Assembly (NCBI GenBank): GCA_022766385.1
Contig: JALEPJ010000018.1
Location: 1 to 64,000 of the forward strand
DNA: 64,000 nt
Direction of reading: 5' to 3'
DNA from: Rikenellaceae bacterium
GTDB lineage: Bacteria; Bacteroidota; Bacteroidia; Bacteroidales; UBA932
The position numbers and the translations under genes were made by a program. Numbering within the stretch: the stretch's first letter is position 1; every line of letters begins with the position of its first letter. Shown one piece after another: positions 60,253 to 64,000 of this stretch. Below the pieces are notes generated by a model. It worked only from the letters and a program-made list of their open reading frames with translations, had not been told where the DNA came from and searched no databases.

Positions 60253-60336
60253 AACTTGCTTTATTAAATAAAAAATCATTACCTTTCGTACAAGATTTAA
60301 TTATTTTTTTTACTTATCATTAAGTATTTTTTAACA

Positions 60337-61410
60337 ATGGCTAAAGTTCATGTATTCAACGCAGGCCCTTGCCTCCTCCCGCAGGCCGCCATTGATGCTT
60401 CAATCGAAGCATTGAAGGATTTCAAGGGTACAGGTGTATCCTTACTCTCGATTTCTCACCGTACAAAAGAGTGGGAATCAGTGATGGATGAGTGCAGAAG
60501 TCTTTGGAAGGAATTGCTCAACATTCCGGACACTCATGAGGTGGTCTTCCTCGGCGGTGGCGCCAGCCTTCAGTTCCTGTATGTGGCGATGAATTTCCTT
60601 GAGAAGAAGGCTGCATACCTTGATACTGGAGTCTGGGCGCATAAGGCTCTCAAAGAGGCTCAGGGGATAGGAGAGGCATACGCCCTTGCTTGTTCTAAGG
60701 ATAAGAACTACAGCTATATCCCTAAGGACTATGAAATTCCTTCTGACCTGGACTACTTCCACATCACCACTAACAATACCATTTATGGTACTGAAATCAA
60801 GGAAGATATGGCTTGTCCTGTACCTCTCATCGCCGATATGTCTTCAGACATTCTCAGCCGTCCTGTAGATGTATCCAAGTACACAATGATTTATGGTGGA
60901 GCGCAGAAGAATGCGGGCCCTGCAGGCGTCATTTTCGCCATCATCAGAAAGGATGCCTTGGGAAAGGTTTCCCGTTACATCCCTACTATGCTGGATTACC
61001 GCACCCACATCGACAAGGAGTCTATGTTCAACACCCCTCCTGTTTTCTCCATCTTCGTAATGAACGAAACCCTGAAGTGGGTAAAAAGTATGGGTGGAGT
61101 CGAGGCTGTCCACAAACTGAATCTCAAGAAAGCCGAGACCATCTACAATGAAATCGACAGGAACTCCCTTTTCGTTGGTACTGCAGCCAAGGAGGACCGC
61201 TCGATTATGAATGTATGCTTCGTTATGGCACCTGGCCACGAAGATCTTCAGGATGAGTTTATGGCTTATGCCAAGTCTCAGGGTATGATAGGCATCAAAG
61301 GCCATCGCTCAGTCGGCGGCTTCAGAGCATCCATCTACAATGCCTGCACTCAGGAGGATGTCGAGGCCCTCGTAGCCTGCATGCAGGAATTTGAAAAACT
61401 TCACAAATAA
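60337..61410 (+). CDS. serC: Phosphoserine aminotransferase
   Basis: SerC is a PLP enzyme that converts 3-phosphohydroxypyruvate and glutamate into O-phosphoserine. The 357-residue protein starts [19 protein letters not shown]. The [16 protein letters not shown] cofactor motif, [12 protein letters not shown] and [15 protein letters not shown] (with the Schiff-base Lys) are typical. Length is standard. It is followed 24 bases later by serA and then DUF1015, forming a serine operon. Upstream lies an AT-rich leader with a weak TACCTTTC box near 60280. Confidence 0.96.
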   Translation: MAKVHVFNAGPCLLPQAAIDASIEALKDFKGTGVSLLSISHRTKEWESVMDECRSLWKELLNIPDTHEVVFLGGGASLQFLYVAMNFLEKKAAYLDTGVWAHKALKEAQGIGEAYALACSKDKNYSYIPKDYEIPSDLDYFHITTNNTIYGTEIKEDMACPVPLIADMSSDILSRPVDVSKYTMIYGGAQKNAGPAGVIFAIIRKDALGKVSRYIPTMLDYRTHIDKESMFNTPPVFSIFVMNETLKWVKSMGGVEAVHKLNLKKAETIYNEIDRNSLFVGTAAKEDRSIMNVCFVMAPGHEDLQDEFMAYAKSQGMIGIKGHRSVGGFRASIYNACTQEDVEALVACMQEFEKLHK

Positions 61411-61434
61411 GCTCAAACTCAATCGTCTTTTCTT

Positions 61435-62355
61435 ATGAAAGTACTTATTGCTACTCAGAAGCCCTTTGCCGCTGCAGCTGTCAACGCTATTAGGGAGATC
61501 CTGGAAAAGGCTGGCCATCAGGTAGCTCTCCTCGAGAAATATCCTGATACAGAAGAACTTATCCGTAATATTTCGGATGTTGATGCGATGATTATCCGCT
61601 CCGACAAAGTGACTGCAGCCGTGCTGGATGCCGCCCCTGCCCTCAAACTTGTCGTACGCGCCGGCGCAGGTTATGACAATGTCGACCTCGAGGCCGCAAG
61701 CGCTCATAAGGTAGTGGTAATGAATACTCCCGGCCAGAATTCAAATGCCGTTGCAGAGCTCGCCATCGCTATGATGATCTTTATGGCCAGAAACCAGTTC
61801 ACCCCTGCAACGGGAACTGAAATAATGGGCAAGACCCTTGGAATCCAGGCATTTGGCAATGTAGGCCGCCTCGTCGGCAGCAAAGCCTCCGCTTTGGGAA
61901 TGAAGGTCAAGGCTGTGGATCCTTTCCTCAGCAAGCAGCAGATTGAGGACGGAGGCGCTGAGGCGCTTGAATCGCTTGAGGAACTCTACTCGAGCTGCGA
62001 CTACATCTCAGTTCACATCCCTGCCACTCCTCAGACCATAGGCTCCATCGGCTATAAGCTCATCACCAGTATGCCTAAGGGTGCGACCCTTGTCAATACC
62101 GCCAGGAAAGAGGTAATAGACGAGGCCGGACTGGAAAAGGCCCTTGAAGACCGTCCGGACCTCAAGTACGTCACAGATATCGCTCCTGACAATCTCGCTG
62201 CGCTTAAGGAGAAATTCGGCCTTAGAGTGTTTGCGACTCCAAAGAAGATGGGTGCCCAGAGTGCCGAGGCCAATGTCAATGCCGGCCTTGCGGCCGCAAG
62301 GCAGATCGTTGCTTTCTTCGAGAGTGGTTGTACAAGATTCCAAGTAAACAAATAA
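61435..62355 (+). CDS. serA: D-3-phosphoglycerate dehydrogenase (short, Lys-type)
   Basis: This 306-residue enzyme oxidises 3-phosphoglycerate to phosphohydroxypyruvate. The NAD-binding motif is IQAFGNVGRLVGSKA and the catalytic Arg is in LVNTARKEV (about R224). The usual catalytic His (TPHLGA) is replaced by Lys (TPKKMGA, about K270-271), and the EP motif region reads DIAPDNLAA. No ACT regulatory domain is present. This agrees with the short Lys-type (IIIK) dehydrogenases described in Bacteroidota and Entamoeba histolytica. It is co-transcribed with serC. A 2-hydroxyacid dehydrogenase with another substrate is unlikely given the serC neighbour. Confidence 0.93.
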   Translation: MKVLIATQKPFAAAAVNAIREILEKAGHQVALLEKYPDTEELIRNISDVDAMIIRSDKVTAAVLDAAPALKLVVRAGAGYDNVDLEAASAHKVVVMNTPGQNSNAVAELAIAMMIFMARNQFTPATGTEIMGKTLGIQAFGNVGRLVGSKASALGMKVKAVDPFLSKQQIEDGGAEALESLEELYSSCDYISVHIPATPQTIGSIGYKLITSMPKGATLVNTARKEVIDEAGLEKALEDRPDLKYVTDIAPDNLAALKEKFGLRVFATPKKMGAQSAEANVNAGLAAARQIVAFFESGCTRFQVNK

Positions 62356-62365
62356 GATTCAAAAT

Positions 62366-63607
62366 ATGGTACGCGTTAAACCTTTCGCAGCATTGCGTCC
62401 GCCAAAGTCCATTGTAACAGAGCTTGCAGCACCGCCTTATGACGTCCTTGATTCAGTTGAGGCCAAGGAGATGGCAGGGGAGAAATCCCTCCTTCACATC
62501 ACCAAACCCGAGATTGACTTCGATCCTATTCTGCCTGACCACGACCAGCGTGTCTATGACAAGGCTGTGGCCAATTTCAAGGAATGGCAGGAAAAGGGAT
62601 GGTTGGTACAGGACAGTAAATCCTGCTACTACGTCTATGCCCAGACTATGGGAGAGCGCACCCAGTACGGTATAGTGCTCTGTGCCCACACTGACGACTA
62701 TGCAGAGGGCAAAATCAAGAAGCACGAGCTCACCCGAAAGGACAAGGAAGATGACCGTATGATTCACGTGAAGATTCAGAGAGCCAATATCGAACCCGTA
62801 TTCTTCGCATACAGGGACAATGAAGGCATCTCGGCAATAGTGTCCAAGTACATTGCAGGTGAGTCTGAATACCGTTTTGTGGACGAACACGGATTCGGCC
62901 ACGAGTTCTGGGTAGTGGATGAGGACGCGGACATCGAGCGCATTACAGAGCTGTTCACCAACGAGGTCGATGCTTTTTACGTTGCTGACGGACACCATCG
63001 CACTGCAGCAGCAGCCAGAGTGGGAGCCGAACTTCGTGCGGCCAATCCGAATCATAACGGCAGTGAGGAATACAACTACTTCATGGCCGTATGTTTCCCT
63101 GAGAGTCACCTCAGAATCATAGACTACAACAGGGTTGTAAAGGATCTCAACGGACTGGCTCCAACCCAGATAATAGGAATGCTCGGTGAGGATTTTGACA
63201 TCACCTGCAAGGGCAGTGAAATCTATCATCCTCAGGAACTCCATGACTTCGCGATGTATCTTCAGGGCAAGTGGTATTCACTCAAGGCCCGTCCTGGAAG
63301 ATATGACGACAATGACCCTATCGGAGTTCTGGATGTCACCATCCTTTCCCGCCTTGTCCTGGATAAGATATTGGGAATAAAGGATTTGCGCACCGATAAG
63401 AGAATAGATTTCGTCGGAGGTATCAGAGGTCTCGAGGAATTGTCGCGCAGAGTCGACAGCGGTGAGATGCAGATTGCCTTCGCCCTCTACCCTGTGTCAA
63501 TGACACAGCTTCTCAACATTGCGGACAGTGGATGCATTATGCCTCCTAAGACGACTTGGTTCGAGCCTAAACTTCGCTCGGGTCTGGCCATACATAAACT
63601 TGATTGA
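62366..63607 (+). CDS. DUF1015 protein with a ParB/SerK-like DGHHR motif
   Basis: The 413-residue cytoplasmic protein begins VRVKPFAALRPPKSIVTELAAPPYDVL, typical of DUF1015. Near residues 205-225 AFYVADGHHRTAAAARVGAEL matches the DGxxR nucleotide-binding motif of the ParB/Srx-like fold, which includes free serine kinases (SerK of Thermococcus, SbnI). It starts 10 bases after serA, so it is the third gene of the serine operon. No serB is in the window. A role in phosphoserine or serine metabolism is an attractive inference, not shown. The C-terminal region has no other recognised motif. Confidence 0.85.
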   Translation: MVRVKPFAALRPPKSIVTELAAPPYDVLDSVEAKEMAGEKSLLHITKPEIDFDPILPDHDQRVYDKAVANFKEWQEKGWLVQDSKSCYYVYAQTMGERTQYGIVLCAHTDDYAEGKIKKHELTRKDKEDDRMIHVKIQRANIEPVFFAYRDNEGISAIVSKYIAGESEYRFVDEHGFGHEFWVVDEDADIERITELFTNEVDAFYVADGHHRTAAAARVGAELRAANPNHNGSEEYNYFMAVCFPESHLRIIDYNRVVKDLNGLAPTQIIGMLGEDFDITCKGSEIYHPQELHDFAMYLQGKWYSLKARPGRYDDNDPIGVLDVTILSRLVLDKILGIKDLRTDKRIDFVGGIRGLEELSRRVDSGEMQIAFALYPVSMTQLLNIADSGCIMPPKTTWFEPKLRSGLAIHKLD

Positions 63608-63627
63608 CATTCATCCAAAACGACTAT

Positions 63628-64000
63628 ATGTCCACCATTGATTCGGCTGCATTGCGCCTGAAACTTAAAGAGTTCTTCGGTTATGACAATTTCAAGGGAG
63701 ACCAGGAACAGATAATAATGCATTTGATTGAAGGCAACGATGCTTTCGTTCTGATGCCGACCGGAGGAGGCAAATCACTTTGCTTCCAGCTTCCGGCTTT
63801 GGTGATGCCGGGCACTGCCATCGTTATTTCTCCTTTGATTGCCCTGATGAAGAATCAGGTGGATGCCATACGCGGTTTTGTGTCTGAAGATGACGGAATA
63901 GCGCACTTTCTGAACTCTTCTTTGAACAAGGCGCAGATACAGGAAGTCCGTGAAGACGTGCTTTCAGGCAGGACCAAGCTGCTCTATGTGGCGCCGGAAT
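63628..64000 (+). CDS. recQ: RecQ family ATP-dependent DNA helicase, N-terminal part
   Basis: An open frame starts at ATG 63628 (MSTIDSAALRLKLKEFFGYDNF) and runs off the right edge, about 124 codons; the ORF track misses it as it lacks a stop. RecQ motifs are visible: motif 0 FKGDQEQIIMHLIEG, motif I (Walker A) LMPTGGGKSLCFQLPAL and motif Ia VISPLIALMKNQVDAIR. It should unwind DNA in recombination and fork repair. It starts 20 bases after the DUF1015 stop and may be co-transcribed with the serine genes. Confidence 0.93.
   Translation, partial: MSTIDSAALRLKLKEFFGYDNFKGDQEQIIMHLIEGNDAFVLMPTGGGKSLCFQLPALVMPGTAIVISPLIALMKNQVDAIRGFVSEDDGIAHFLNSSLNKAQIQEVREDVLSGRTKLLYVAPE

Overview
This window looks like a chromosomal segment of a Bacteroidota member, most likely of the order Bacteroidales. 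The evidence is a SusC/SusD pair with following surface lipoproteins, many Cys-anchored lipoproteins, family-typical genes (DUF3127, DUF1573, DUF1015 beside serC/serA, a Lys-type phosphoglycerate dehydrogenase), and repeated TAnnTTTG promoter -7 boxes upstream of genes. The CAZymes and SusCD locus suggest a gut- or rumen-like glycan and peptide degrader. I cannot name the genus from sequence alone. I saw no rRNA, tRNA, CRISPR array, phage or recognisable defence system. Both edges cut genes: a transposase on the left and recQ on the right. Neither is in the supplied ORF track.

Layout. 1-1.5 kb holds a partial IS transposase, an orphan lipoprotein and a perfect 21-bp-arm hairpin. 1.6-6.3 kb holds a LysR regulator with an AspT/YidE-type transporter, a DUF418 membrane protein and a metallo-hydrolase lipoprotein. 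6.3-9.8 kb is a large GH2 lipoprotein on the minus strand, divergent from inorganic pyrophosphatase. 10.6-11.8 kb is an ECF sigma factor overlapping a four-helix membrane protein. 12-14.3 kb is a secreted GH3 enzyme. 14.4-21.6 kb is a plus-strand run: dihydrouridine synthase, lpxK, RNase R, M28 peptidase and GH29 fucosidase. It meets a MATE transporter and rsgA on the minus strand. 24.1-27.7 kb holds a prenyl synthase and a U32 tRNA-hydroxylation protein, then recO and a dITP/XTP pyrophosphatase on the minus strand.

27.8-43 kb is the most distinctive region: a tightly packed plus-strand array of nine genes. In order they are SusC, SusD, two uncharacterised surface lipoproteins (the second with BACON-like domains), two leucine-rich-repeat lipoproteins, a lipoprotein subtilase, a DUF1573 protein and a small lipocalin-like lipoprotein. 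It contains no glycosidase, so the likely cargo is a peptide or protein processed by the subtilase. A secreted S41 (CtpA-type) protease follows.

44.7-50 kb is a minus-strand operon read MBL hydrolase, uvrA, nucleoside kinase, EamA transporter, with overlapping or near-abutting genes. 50.1-54 kb is a plus-strand cluster of tandem deoxynucleoside kinases, an AMP-forming acyl-CoA ligase and a cyclophilin with an inserted helical segment. 54.4-57.5 kb is a sugar MFS transporter, ROK sugar kinase and FKBP lipoprotein, ended by a clear terminator. 57.6-60.3 kb holds DUF3127, miaA, a pRiA4b-ORF3-like acidic protein and an IMPACT/YigZ protein. 60.3-63.6 kb is a serine-biosynthesis operon (serC, serA, DUF1015). 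The DUF1015 protein carries a ParB/SerK-like DGHHR motif, which raises the possibility that it acts on phosphoserine. recQ begins at the right edge.
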